Source: Saccoglossus kowalevskii
Taxonomy: Eukaryota; Hemichordata; Enteropneusta; Harrimaniidae
Direction: 5' to 3'
Assembly: GCF_000003605.2 (NCBI RefSeq)
Contig: NW_003137330.1
Location: forward strand, 233,367 to 280,785
DNA length: 47,419 nt
This document shows positions 23,100-35,056 of the stretch, piece by piece (within the stretch, counting starts at the first letter, position 1; the number at the start of each line of letters is the position of its first letter). Under the pieces are notes generated by a model. That model did no database searches, was not told the DNA's origin, and was given only the letters and a program-made list of their open reading frames with translations. A program made the position numbers and the translations under genes.

Positions 23100-24357
23100 T
23101 AATATTCATACCAAGAATGAACGAAATCCGTTCATACACAACGTAATATCCGGTCCCACAATGACAGCTATGTTCGATTTTGATGCAGGTTTCGAAATTT
23201 TAAAAATGAGTGAAGTTTGAACGTGATTGGTCAAGACATGTCAGAGTTTTATTACTGCATAACGTTGTCTACTTACACACTGTCTCACTGTATTTTACTA
23301 AACAAATAATAATGATCGGAGGTTGGTATCATTCCTCATACAAAATGATTAAAAAAATGATGAGTGCTCATTGTCTCTACACATTCTCAGTATTTGTTTT
23401 TAAATAAAATTGATAACTTGGTAAAGTCTGAAAAACATTGGACAATCATTATTTGGGTTATCATGACTGAAAGAAAGTGTTAACGACACGGACGACGACG
23501 AAAAAGACAGACATGGTAACCCTATAATACACCACTTCAGTATCATTACGTGCAATGTAAAAACATTAATGTATGATGTGGGGTTGATAGATTATGTCAA
23601 ATGCCGTTTTTAGCATCGCATCGATATTTGCAGAATGCAAAAAGACACGTGTTACCATGGCAATGACTACATAGAGTTATTACTTTCAAATAAAATATTT
23701 CAAGCCACAAGAGTTGAATCACTGTCCCCTGTTTAGATGCAGTACATCCAGTCTTACACATTTACGGAGTATACCATGACCGGTTCACGCTAGTCAACAA
23801 GACCATCAAATAATTACAATAAACTACGATAGTTGACGGAATTGTATTCCCACAATGCACCAACATGTAAGTGAAATATTACGGAAATGAGTCGTTCATG
23901 AAATCAGGCAGCAACGACAAAGAACGTAAATAGACCGAAACGATAGCGAGTAAAAGATAGGCAGCTCGAGCAGTGAACTGATCGAGGCACGGGTGCCTGC
24001 AAAAGGAATCACATATAGGCTCGTAGTACTCATATCGGCGCTAAAATTAATTTGAAAATGCCAGAGCGAAATAGAGTGTTCCGAAAAATGCAGCTGCCTC
24101 GCGCTTTTCTCCTATCGATTGGCTATTTTAAATAATAAAAAGGAAAAACCTCGGCAGGCAATAACGGCCCAATTACCGCGAGTAGGAAGCGTTACAAGTG
24201 AACGGCTATTTCATTATGTTATTCGTGATACCGATAAACTGGGAAACAGCCGACTTTGTTAATGGAGTGTCGGAAAAGATACTTCGCGTTAAAACTTCGC
24301 TATAAGCGATGATCATGTCATACAATTAAATGAATTTCAAATTGCACAGCGCTACTA
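23100..24357. other. Non-coding stretch, no gene seen
   Basis: There is one short plus-strand frame (23210-23407) without recognisable content. No RNA gene or transposon end was seen. Confidence 0.55.
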
Positions 24358-24399
24358 TTATACTATATATAGTGTGATGTCATAAGTTTGTTTAAAGAG

Positions 24400-24690
24400 G
24401 TACGTACCTATGTTTATCGTGGCTGGTACTTTAGCGGGTACTGTAGTTGACACCAGAACGCACTTCGTCAATAATAACAAGGTGAGCGTCAACCAGCACA
24501 TGCAGGACCGCATCTCGTCGTGTATCATGTTCCTATATTGTGCGGTGTTTCCCGACGTTGACGTATTGGCACACAACGTTGGACGTGGTCGCGGTGTCCT
24601 GAACCGCCCCGGTCCACTCCACCCATGGAAGATAACAAAGACACGAAACTGGGAAACGGCGATGATAGATGGCCGCTTGTGAAATGTGAT
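24400..24690. other. GC-richer block open on both strands
   Basis: G+C and CpG are higher here than in the flanks. A plus-strand frame of 90 codons (24410-24682, beginning MFIVAGTLAGTVVDTRTHF) contains a good donor-like AACAAG|GTGAGC at 24480/24481. Minus-strand frames of 72 and 70 codons overlap, and ATAG|GTACGTAC near 24405 is donor-like on that strand. No domain is recognised on either strand. It is a candidate exon or CpG-rich regulatory patch; strand and reality are unresolved. Confidence 0.25.
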
Positions 24691-24699
24691 GCGAATTTA

Positions 24700-26015
24700 A
24701 TTTAAATGCCAATAGAATAACACGATGGCCTGTGCGTATTGACACCGATTCAGGTCACTGGAAACTATACGCGAATCCTCCCATTATATGAGATCAAATA
24801 CTAATAAAATAACACCGAGTCTATTGATAATACATTACTGTCAAATTAAATGATGAGAATGGTACTAACAAGCTTCAAGTATCACACCATTTCTAGTAAG
24901 GTCGCTCCCGGACAGAGAATGTACTCCGCTTAGCAAAACATAGGCACAACCATACGGCCAATCACTGATAGCCTGAGGATACACAGGTAACAACCACATA
25001 TACTAGTGCCGGCTATTTTCGGTGTAGAGATTCCGTTAAATACTCACAGAAGCAACTGATGAAGCGATGATAGTATCCCGGAAATTGAATCCACACAAAA
25101 GGCTACCTGCGTGATGAGTATAGTCCCTCGTTGAACGCCAGCTTCGACCACACACACACATGCGACACGCCTCTATCACACATGTACAACAGGAGCCAGG
25201 ATACGCGAAATCACAAATCAGCGCAGAACGTGTATGTCCGTACCTAGACCATGCAATCCACGGCGACACTGACTAGTAGGCGCTATAAACGTGTGAGCAC
25301 TGTCGATGATGATTTCATTAAAGACATTCCACAGCGGAAACTTTCTACCTATAACATCGTGGCGCGTACAGCTCTCCAGTGATGATGGTTGTTGATATAT
25401 ACCGCCCAATGTCAGCGATGTCAGCTGTAGAGTAAAAATACACATATGTGGTTGCCATTAGGATAATACACGCATGAGCAGCGTGACATCAACAGCTATA
25501 CCTAATAACTATCTTACTAAGCGTTCACGGATGTACAAAGTCAGTGATATAGTATTACAACAAAATAGATTGAACAAACCGCGGGGAATTTCAATGATAA
25601 TGGTGCTTGTCAGTGTTTTAATATGCCTCGTGGGAACAAAGCACCCCCAGATGCGCCGGAAAGCCTGGTCACTCAAATGACGATGTTTGTGCAATACATA
25701 CCCGTTTTTTCGTGATTGTGAATGCGTAGTGTTACTCCGGAATAAATGTTTAATTTGTGTGTACACACGATCCAGATCAGAATAACGGCAGTGACTTGCC
25801 TCAAAACGCCCTCAGCGACAGACTAGTCAATTTAGGTCTAACCCTAGACGATAATATAACAGTTTGAAAACATATAAAGACAAGGATTCCTGTATATGTC
25901 ACAGTCATTAGATTACTGATGCTGATTCTACCACGACGGCACTTTGGTAAATTTTGATCCAGTTGAGGGTACACTGTGCATGTGATGGTTTTCATAATAT
26001 ATCTGGCTGTTTTAC
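24700..26015. other. Unrecognised overlapping short frames
   Basis: Minus-strand frames at 25036-25269, 25218-25445, 25509-25766 and 25801-25995 and a plus-strand frame at 25474-25680 overlap one another. None has a recognisable motif or a consistent exon structure. A CACACACACACA run lies near 25150. Confidence 0.45.
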
Positions 26016-26345
26016 GCCAAGGTTAATTAATTAACTAATTGGTTCTTGGTTGGTTGGTTGGTTAGTTGATCAGTTATTTAATTGCTTAGCTGGTTGATTA
26101 TTAATTGGTTGGTTAGTTGGTTGGTTACTTGATTGGTTGATGGTCGATAATTAGTTAATTGGTTGGTTGGTTAATTGATTGCTTGGTTGGTTTTTTTTTT
26201 AATTGATTGATTAGTTAGTTGGTAAATTATTTGTTTGTCTGTTTGTTTGTTTGTTTATTTGTTTAATTATTCACTTACTTACTCATTTAGCTGTTTATGT
26301 ACTTATTTATTTGTATTTAGTAATCAGTTTTATTTTATTTTTATT
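26016..26345. repeat. Low-complexity TTGG/TTGA/TTAG tetranucleotide tract
   Basis: Units such as GGTTGGTTGGTTGGTTAGTT run on, drifting into GTTTGTTTGTTTG and then ACTTACTTACTCATTTA. The strand asymmetry (T and G on one strand) is strong over about 300 bp. It is a degenerate simple repeat. Confidence 0.85.
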
Positions 26346-26437
26346 TCTGTTAATTTTCTCTGTACAGCACATATATAAATAAATTATTATTAAATTATTA
26401 TTATAGATGGCAAAGGGTAAAGTTTAGTTGTGGTTTA

Positions 26438-26627
26438 ATCGCGCCCTCTAGTGACGAATTAGTTCTGTGACGTCAATAGATGAAAGAAAGAACGCTCACA
26501 TCGCGCCCTCTAGTGACGAATTAGTTCTGTGACGTCAATAGATGAAAGAAAGAACGCTCATATCGCGCCCTCTAGTGACGAATTAGTCCTGTGACGTCAA
26601 TAGATGAAAGAAAGAACGCTCACATCG
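26438..26627. repeat. Three tandem copies of a 62-bp unit
   Basis: The unit begins ATCGCGCCCTCTAGTGACG and recurs at 26438, 26500 and 26562, with only one or two base differences (for example TTCTG to TCCTG in copy 3, CACA to CATA between copies 2 and 3). Each copy holds the palindrome TGACGTCA (26468-26475, 26530-26537, 26592-26599). The unit matches the inward-read right end of the element at 3092-3320 (shared GCGCCCTCTAG, GTGACGT, GATGAAAG, CGCTCA), so the array is transposon-end derived. Confidence 0.9.
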
Positions 26628-26769
26628 AAATGTTTTTTTGTATGTATATAATCAACAGTAAAATTTGTTCTCTTGTTACCGTACTATTATTACGTCTTTA
26701 AATCTGTTGTTGTGATAAATAAGTTTTATAATAAAAAAGGAATCCGAACTGTGATAACAAAAACTAACT

Positions 26770-27330
26770 AAGTTTTAGTCATTGTCATTGGAATTATTAT
26801 CGGATAATGTATAATCTACTATTCTCTAATAAGAAAGTATATTAAAAGATATGTGATTAGATCTAATAAGTTTATTATCGTCTATGTTTGTATTCACCGA
26901 TAGTAACCAATAAAAATCGATAATGAGTTTAATGGTTTCTACTAGATAGACATTGTCCACTTGGAATATTGCTCTAATAAAAACCTCTATTAGATCTAAT
27001 AGAACCCATTAGAATTATTATCGAATGTTATCCGATATTTTCGGAGAATAGCTGCACCTAGGCAACTTAGAAGATGGCTCTAATAATAGCCTCTATTAGA
27101 TCTAATAGAACCATTAGATTTATTACCGAATTTTATCAGATATTATCGAAGAATAATCACCCTAGGCGACGTGGAAGATGGTTCTAATAACATCTGTTAT
27201 TAAATCTAATAGACACATTAGATTTATTATCGAATTTTATCCGATATTATCGGAGAATTACTACCCTATACGATTTGGAAACGGTTTTAATTATATTTGC
27301 TATCTATCTAAAATAATCTATATATTAATA
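26770..27330. repeat. Minisatellite, unit about 105 bp, with palindrome
   Basis: Units start with GCTCTAATAA or a variant at 26971, 27077, 27180/27181 and about 27284; more diverged copies extend upstream to about 26770. The two best copies contain CTATTAGATCTAATAG, a perfect 16-bp palindrome. Each copy then has ATTATCGAATTTTATCCGAT followed by a near-palindrome around CCGATATTATCGG. Spacing shortens from 106 to 103 bp along the array. It is non-coding; the 84-codon frame at 27178 is a by-product. Confidence 0.8.
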
Positions 27331-30300
27331 AGGTACAATAAACTACCAGTGTTATTGTGTGCAGACGCACTGGTGTTTGTTTCTTGGATTTTTTTGTTGA
27401 CAGTGACATCAAAAGACGAGACTATAACATAATTTACGTATTTCTGCAAAAAAAAAAAACAGTGAGTTCTACGTCACATTTGTACGAACGCCATTAACAT
27501 TTAGAAGTGTTCTCTAGAGCATTGTGGAACAACAAGGGAAATTGACCGGCTATTTTGATTACTTTCATATTCTCGGCGAGAGGAGGGGGATTTGCGTGAG
27601 TCTCAAATTATTCAGGTCTAGTACTTTAATTAAGCTTATGCCCGCTCACTCTTGTGTAATAATATTATGTGGGTAAGGAATTCGACGTGAATGCGAACAA
27701 AAATGTCAAATTTCTTCTTCCAATGTTTTGGAAAATTTTAGAGTGAAAATATTGTCAAAAACAATATAATAAAGGGATGGGAGAGAGAATAATTTGGAGA
27801 CGAAAACATGGAAAACGTTAGGTATATGGTTGCATCACGCCAAATCTAATTAAATTTCACATGCTTCCAGACGAATGTAGGATTGAATTCAAAATGCCGG
27901 TTGTTTTCAATGCATATCATCAGTGTATATTTCTACAATGTTGAACAATGTTTTCCATCAACTGATAGTCTAAAATCATCGTCCACGTGTTTATTCGTGA
28001 AGTCCTTTCAAATTAACAATGTAAATAAGTGTTATTCATTACACTTTATTAATCTAATATTAAGTTATTTTTATTGCTTAATAATGTTACCTTTATTTGA
28101 TGGAATGTTTCGCCACGTGTATATAATAAGTGTTGCCTTGCGCTCTTGTTCATTTCGTTTTGTGAAACGAGCATACTGAAGTATAATAAATTATTTATTT
28201 TATTATGTAGTCTACTTTGCCTTACGGCATTATACAAACTATTAAATAACTGATGCGAGGACTACGATATACACCGTTGTTGCACGCCAAGGTCACGTAA
28301 GCTTAGGTATATTGCGGCGTCATGGTGTCTGCACTAACTGTGGTCCGCAGTGGGCAGGATCCAGCTGAGCACGAGCATAACCCTAATTTTTTTTATTACC
28401 GTACTATAATTATGTGATTTGTAGCTATAGCCTTGGAACTTAGTTCAATGATATCGCGCATATTGTAGTGGCATGTTGATTCTGCGTACATGAAGACAGA
28501 TAATATGATGTTGTATTTATACATTGGTGACATTTGATAAAACATTATTTGAACGGTTTTTAATATAGATAGCATAAGACCATTCCATTGAATTGAATTA
28601 CTTGTTCGCAAATCATACAAATCATCGATACATTGAAAGTTGGTCAAATTACGTCAGTTTACGCCGAATTCTTACAATGGCGAGGTTAAATATGGAAATG
28701 GATATAGATTACCATATTAGGGTGGAATAATATGACAGAACCACATTCTTCTTTTTTTTAAATATCAACAGTGGAAATACCGGGTATGTTTTCATGGATG
28801 CAACAAAGTAAAAGTGCAGTGCATATGTAATTGGCGCTGAGATCAACATTTATTATTATAAAAATAAGGAAGCTAAAGGCCCTATAGGATAAAAAGACAT
28901 GGCACTTTGTAAGTTTTCATTGCCGGTAATTTGGGGTATAATGTTTTTCATACCAAACTAATCAATATTAGTTTAATAATACACCTCGGATCATTACAAT
29001 AATCAAACGGGCGTAATTGAGGCATATAAATTGAACGGTTAATACGATTCGGATATTTCCCCTGATATTTCCAAAAAGATTAATGCCTTCATTTTCCACA
29101 GACTTTAGTGAATCAAGTGTTTTCATTTCAGATAAAACTATTGTTGACTTCTATTTTCGCATATTAACGTTGCATTCGCATTCGTCTAATATGTAGAAAT
29201 CCTAGCTTTCTGTTGCCTGTCAGTATCGAAAGGGTGTTCGATGCAGTACGATTCATGAGAAATCTTACCCAACGAATCATGAAATCTAGACGAATCTTCC
29301 GAAATAAACTAAATAATTGTTGTCCAACAATTATCATTGATTATCAGTAATTAACAAAATGTTGTTTGTCATTAACCTTATTATTGATAATACCACTAAT
29401 TTGGGAGATGCGGGTATGCAAGTTATATTATCATTAATCCTATAACTACATATTATGGTTTCAATATATGTACCGGAACAAAATGTTGAGATAAACGGTC
29501 CGGAAGTCGCCATTTTTATTCTCTGGATTTTAAGCCCAGTACCATAAAATAAAATAAAACCAGTAAGTAATGAAAGCAATAAATCATTAAAGAGCATATT
29601 ATCGGGAGCTGTTGTTTATCGATTTTCTAAACTAGGACATACGCCGTGACATTACTACTATGTTACTATTATTAGGTTATTTTCACATCACAAGTTCCAC
29701 ATCGAACCCGATTCAAATGTTGAACTACTGAGCACATATGTGCGATGCATTATGGGGGAGAACTTTCCATTGGACGTAATGAAAACATTTATCACACTGA
29801 AAACTTATTCAATTAATTGCCAATGTGTGCAATGTATTAAGATTTATACCAATAACAATAACTTCATTCTTTCTCACATGTCACACTGGAAACCAACGTT
29901 AACTTTACTGAATTGTTAACACTTGTTTCTATGAAAGTTTACATTATCATTATTCTTTAGTGCATCCATCAATAATGCTGTGAAATTATGGAGAAAGTAA
30001 CACATACCCTCAAATTCGTCATGAACCTTTCTAATTTAATTGACGTGTAGGTGTACGCCCCCACGGTTATCACGCCTGACTGACTTGACTTGGCATGTGT
30101 CATACGTACTGGTATTATAGTTATCAGTTGCTGGCAGTGAAACACGCACGTGTCACACGTTGCCATGAAATTATATTCATGAGTCGTTTATTTATTAATA
30201 TATATATATTTGTTCGTTTGTTTAATTTGTTCTAAATTCTAATCTTAGTTTCGATACTACGATAATGGGCACTTAAATGTAAATTTCATCTTGAAAAAAA

Positions 30301-30861
30301 AAATTGTCAACATTTCCTCTAAGTGATCACAAGAAATTTAACTAAAGAGAATGAGACCACCGAAAATTGAAGCTGAAAACAGAATAAACTGAAAGTGTGG
30401 AACTAGTGAGGTTTAGTGTTTCGTTTTCTTTTAGTGTGTACATTCTTTCACGCGGAAAGATAAAAATTATTACAGGAATGGGGAATAACTAAAGAATGAT
30501 TTAGAAGCAATTTCCAGTAAAATTGTAAAGAGCACTATTCCATTTTCAAAACATCTCTAGAATGCAATCTACACAAATTAACAATTAAATAGAATAGGTA
30601 TGACTAGCTGTATTGTTATACTTACTGCGTTCAGACGAGTGCTCTTGGTTCGTGCTAGTCGGCACGAGTTTAATTATCCGACAGGTCGTACTCAGTGTAC
30701 TAGTGTAAATGTCAGTCTGTCCACCACATTCCCTGTGCGAATCGGAATGCTAAAAGGTCTAAAGGTTCTTTTTACAAATCAGTGAAGGGAAGGTAAATAC
30801 GTCAATACGTCTTAGATCGCAAATTGAACATTTTAATTAACATTTTTTATTCAGACTAATA
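27331..30861. other. Non-coding stretch, no gene seen
   Basis: Open frames of up to 98 codons (27883-28179) are unrecognised and AT-driven. ATAATTGTTG TC CAACAATTAT at 29313-29334 is a perfect 10-bp-arm palindrome with a 2-base centre. A T run lies at about 28387-28394. No transposon ends or RNA genes were found. Confidence 0.5.
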
Positions 30862-31106
30862 CAATGGCGGTGGACACAGGGGGGCAGAGAAAAAATGCTG
30901 GGGACGTCGCCCCTCCAAAATTAAGCTGAAACCCTTTGTGTCAGCAAAATTTTCCCCTCAAAATGCAGCGTTTCAGAGGGTCTAGGTTTCATTTTTTTAA
31001 GGAAAGCATGCTTTCGGACCTCCTAGTAAGGTGGCGCCTTCAGCGCAAACTTGAAGTTGCTGAGCAGACCCCCCTCCCCGTGCAAAAGTTTGTGCCGCCG
31101 CCTCTG
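30862..31106 (+). mobile_element. hAT-like non-autonomous element
   Basis: The left end CAATGGCGGTGGACACAGGG resembles typical hAT ends (family form CAGTGGCGGA.CCAGGGGG). The right end read inward is CAGAGGCGGCGGCACAAA, so the terminal repeats agree over about 15 bp. The body is similar to the minus-strand copy at 45430-45619 (shared blocks AAGCTGAA, TTGTGTCAGCA, CAAAATGCAG, CTAGTAAGGT.GCGCCTT). No clean 8-bp target duplication is visible. There is no coding capacity. Confidence 0.65.
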
Positions 31107-31608
31107 TAATAATTACAGCATTCACGTTGTTAATAACGTTAAACAGTTATTTTGAATCAGTTCCTGAATTTAGATGATAATGGAAAGATGATTAACTTTG
31201 CACTATTTGGAGAATTCGTAGATTTCTTGACAAAAAAAACTTGTGAACTAATAGTTAAGACATGTAGTCATGTGAATGAAATGCAGTAGTAAGGTGCAAA
31301 TATAGATTAAACAGATTCAGATACAGATTTGTTATCCCAATCGAACTGGCATCCAATGCATTACCAAGGTAAAATACAGTCAGCAGTCATGCTCAACACA
31401 CCAGGTGCTTCTCGGCCAATAAGGACCCCTTTTTGTACTTGAATGAATGAAAAAAAATGTGCATATTAGCTGCCAGGTATTGGGATTGAGTACTCATTAT
31501 GTTGGTCGACGAGAAAGTGATGGACCAATCAGAATGCCGGATTCGTTACTAGTTACCGGCCTCTTGTGGCTTGGTACGCCATGACACTTGAGGCGGGAAC
31601 CAGCCAAA
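31107..31608. other. Non-coding stretch, no gene seen
   Basis: There is no open frame above 60 codons and no repeat or RNA signal that I can support. Confidence 0.55.
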
Positions 31609-31761
31609 TTCGGCAACAAAATGAACCATTGGAGACCAGAATTACCGAACAAAGAAACGGATAATCTTGTAAAGTTCGAACATTATACCTTTTCCGCTAG
31701 TTCAGCAACAAAATAAACCATTGGAGACCAGAAAAACCGAACAAACACACGGATAATCTTG
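31609..31761. repeat. 61-bp direct duplication, offset 92 bp
   Basis: Blocks at 31609-31669 and 31701-31761 share GCAACAAAAT, AACCATTGGAGACCAGAA and ACGGATAATCTTG, with several substitutions and no indels. The 31-bp spacer is not repeated. They overlap a minus-strand 90-codon frame that is unrecognised. Confidence 0.8.
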
Positions 31762-32263
31762 AGATACTCAGACAGCAGAAAACTGCATGTGTTGATTTGC
31801 ATATCTTTCGTGATACCATATTTATATTCAGAAAAAAACATGCGTTCAGCAGAACAATGAGTGACGCGTTCCTAATGATGGTACGTAAATTCGTACTAAT
31901 TTCCATTATTTTACAAACAATGTTCACGCCGAAGGCCAACTGCCGTCGGTGGCGCAATATCTTGTTCACGCATGCGCAGAATCGATTTTAAGAAACTAAT
32001 TGCCGGGTTTATACATACATATGAGTGATGTACTTCAATAGAAAATGTAACGCATTCTTTTTTGATGATTTGCATCGGGGGAGTATTTATCACACTTGCC
32101 GATACCGACAACACGATTACATATGTTAGCCTTGATTTTTCATAGTATTTACCTTGCCATGTACTCAGTGTTATTTACTTCCTAAGTCAGCAACTACTAT
32201 GAGTTCATATATATTATTTTATGTTTATAAAATCGCTGATAAACGCATAATAATCTATGTCGA
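31762..32263. other. Non-coding stretch, no gene seen
   Basis: Overlapping 64-67-codon frames on both strands are unrecognised. CACGCATGCGCAG near 31969 resembles an NRF1 half site. Confidence 0.45.
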
Positions 32264-32353
32264 CGACACTCGCATATCATCACCGACATTCGTATATCAT
32301 CGTCGACTCTCGTATATATCATCGTCAACTCTCGTGTATCATCGCCGACAAAC
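32264..32353. repeat. Minisatellite, 20-bp unit, about 4.4 copies
   Basis: The unit is CGACACTCGCATATCATCAC with variants CGACATTCGTATATCATCGT, a 22-bp form at 32304-32325, and CAACTCTCGTGTATCATCGC, then a partial copy. Copies agree at most positions. Overlapping frames of 94 (plus) and 64 (minus) codons contain a repeated amino-acid pattern that comes from the DNA repeat. Confidence 0.85.
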
Positions 32354-34366
32354 ATATATCCGAAGTTGTAGTTATGATCTACCTTATACATTCAATGGGT
32401 TTTATTCTACACTGTGTCTCAGATGTATGAAATTGTAACATGCATATGAAATAGAAGTATATGTGTATATTTTTTCAGTGAAATATTCTCACTGGCTTAT
32501 CACAGTACAAAACATATCCACATCTCAGTCGTGTGTATGCACTTTCCATCGCGCGATATAGTTCAGAGGGTCATCCCGAGTTCATACGTTACAATAGCAT
32601 AATGCGAAGAACATTATGGCAAACAAAATCAAATATACGCCAACGGTCTCCGCTCAGTGATCCATGTTCATCCGTGTCGTTGAGTTCAGATTCATACGTA
32701 TTCCATAAGGTCGTTAATCAACTGCTATGTAGTTTACCTGTTCCAACCTCTCAGCGCATCATTCTGAATAAAATAGTCTTATTTGTCTCTCGTCTGGATA
32801 GGCTGTATATTAAGATTGAATTAATTGCCTTGACCGAGCATGCTTTATAATAATTCTGTTGTGGCGGTTGCTTGAAGAGGCTACCACTCCCGTGAAAATG
32901 CAAAATATAAGTGTACGTGTAAAACCAACCATATATAGAATGGAACAAGACCGTTAACCAACTTCCGGTTTTGACCAGGTTCAGGTTTAGGGTTTGTTTC
33001 TCCCGTAAGTCTCCTCTTTATCTTTAAATATTAGTTGAGCCAGGTCAAATAAAATTATTTGATTTAGTGATGAGCTTTATACAATTTACAAAATGAAATA
33101 TTCTGGTTTGTTAATTGTTGTATAATTGGGCAGCATATTGGTGTTGTCTTATTCTAAATATTCATGGGTTCATTGGGTCAACCATTTGACATTATAGAGG
33201 GGTGCATTTTTCCGTTGCGTTTTATCTGTACGATTTTTTTTACATGCACCGACATTTTTTCTCTCTAAAACCTTGTTCTCGGTGTTTAGCTTCAAATGTT
33301 CAACCAATCATCCGGCTACCCCTCTCCCATGATTTCAATTAACCAACCCCTTACATATACTGGCGACACAGCTATAAATCATTAATATCTCATATTATCT
33401 CTCGTCATTATCCCATAAAATGATGCTAGTATATCGTTGATACACGACCTATCACTACAAGCAAATACACAGACCATGACGATGTTTCCTTTATTAACTC
33501 GTGTATAATGCATAAATCTTTAATATATTCTCGGAAGATGAAAACATAATATCCATCCGTGTGCGGAGGAGGGCAGCATATTGAAGCTTATTGCCCTTTG
33601 TGGACAGATAATAAGTCTGGAAAATTTAATCGGCAGTCGTCACTCTGAGCTGCGTAATTAATATGCATGCCACGCGGTGAGTGAATGTCAGTCTTCGAAC
33701 AGGACGGCATATTTGTCGACGATATTGCTTTTCCTCGTTGTAAAAAGGATGATGTAATTAAACTCCGTTTTATTAAATTTGGGTTTCATTTATGTAAAGC
33801 GTCTGTTATTTTACATGGCATAAATTCCAGGCATGTATTTATACAGTTTAAAACACGCGTCTTTGCTGAATTATAGGCCATCGCACTTTGCGCGCATGCG
33901 CGAGCGTATTGACTGGCTTGAAAGAACCGGTCGTTCGCCCGAAGATAAAATAATGGCGTTGATGGCCGCTGTTATTAAATACACGCGTATGTGTTCTTGT
34001 GGCCGGGCATTGTCCCTTGCCTAGAAGGGGTGGATATTTTGTTACTCAGCAACCAAATTGCAATCACTCTCTCACGTAAAAGACCAAAACAGGACGTCCC
34101 CATGACAACACTTGAAAGAACAATTGTGTCCTCTTTTTCAACGCCCTGATAACAATAAAACATGATTGCAGTGAATTTCATCATCTTTACTTTTGAAACT
34201 TCAAGATATGACTCAAACTTGACTAGAGTTGTAAACAAATAACATACCTAAACGATCTGCACACATACGTATGTATATAAATAGACCTGCTCTCCAACCT
34301 GTACCACACTATGAACATACACTATCAAATCAGAGTTTGAATCGCACAGTATCTAGAATTTGTAGC
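32354..34366. other. Mostly featureless; NRF1-type palindrome near 33.9 kb
   Basis: CGCGCATGCGCG at 33891-33902 is a perfect 12-bp palindrome and fits the NRF1 binding consensus YGCGCAYGCGCR. About 50 bp downstream ATAATGGCGTTGATGGCCGC offers a start codon, but that frame stops after 23 codons. A longer frame through it (33833-34024, including MRERIDWLERTGRSPEDKI) is hydrophilic but unrecognised. The 105-codon frame at 32533-32850 is also unrecognised. Confidence 0.35.
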
Positions 34367-34408
34367 TAATTCAACAAATTAGCGTGGTTCTATTAATTTG
34401 TTGAATTA
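34367..34408. repeat. Hairpin-forming inverted repeat, 15-bp perfect arms
   Basis: TAATTCAACAAATTA (34367-34381) is the exact reverse complement of 34394-34408, with a 12-base loop. It is AT-rich. No U run follows that would make it terminator-like, and no gene is adjacent. Confidence 0.8.
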
Positions 34409-34889
34409 TCACAACACTAGTGATTCTGCGCAAAAGAAAATATATTGTAGACTCCCCGCCCCAGAGCCTGGGATGTGCTAATTAAATAAAACCCATTCAT
34501 TGAATTGCTTGACTGTAAGTTGTTGGATATTAAAACCACCAAGTTTAAATAATTCATAAATGTGGTGCAAGGTTATGAAAATGAAAAGTTATGAAAAAAA
34601 ATAAAGCTGACTATGAACTAATTAGATTGCTGTCTCCAGGTTCCTACTCCACCCCTGGTCTGGTTATAACTATTCACAAGCTTGATTTGGTATATATGGC
34701 ACACTTGAAAAGTAATATTCTAATTATATAAGTATGAACCAGAGTGGTGACAAAAATTATATTTGATTGTTTCCCCTTTTACCGTGAAAATGACGAATAT
34801 TACTAAAATGAAAGTTACAATAAAACGTTGCTGTCTTCCTGTATACCATGGCTAAATTTGCTGTGATTTGCTTCGCGCCCAGTCAAAAT

Positions 34890-35056
34890 ATTCGGCTGCC
34901 ATCGTACTACATAGTCGGCCGCCATCGGTCAACATATTCGGTCGTTATTGGTCAACTTATTCGGCCACTATTGATCAACCTATTCGGCCGCCATAGGTCC
35001 ACATATTCGGCGATCATTGATCAGCTTATTCGGCCGCATTGCATTAGCATATTCAT
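34890..35056. repeat. Minisatellite, 23-bp unit, seven copies
   Basis: Seven units of exactly 23 bp plus a partial follow each other without indels. Each begins ATTCGGCCGCC or a variant and contains ATTGGTCAAC or a variant. Units 2 and 5, and 3 and 6, are more alike than neighbours, suggesting a 69-bp higher-order unit. Because 69 is divisible by three, the plus-strand frame at 34848-35084 shows a 23-residue peptide repeat containing GRHRSTYS. It is probably non-coding. Confidence 0.9.

Noticed and set aside
26438-26627. A CRISPR array (three regular repeats)
   Set aside because: The repeats are contiguous 62-bp units without unique spacers, and the genome is animal-like. They match a transposon end.
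34367-34408. A transcription terminator hairpin
   Set aside because: There is no gene next to it, no T run after it, and bacterial-type termination is not expected in this DNA.
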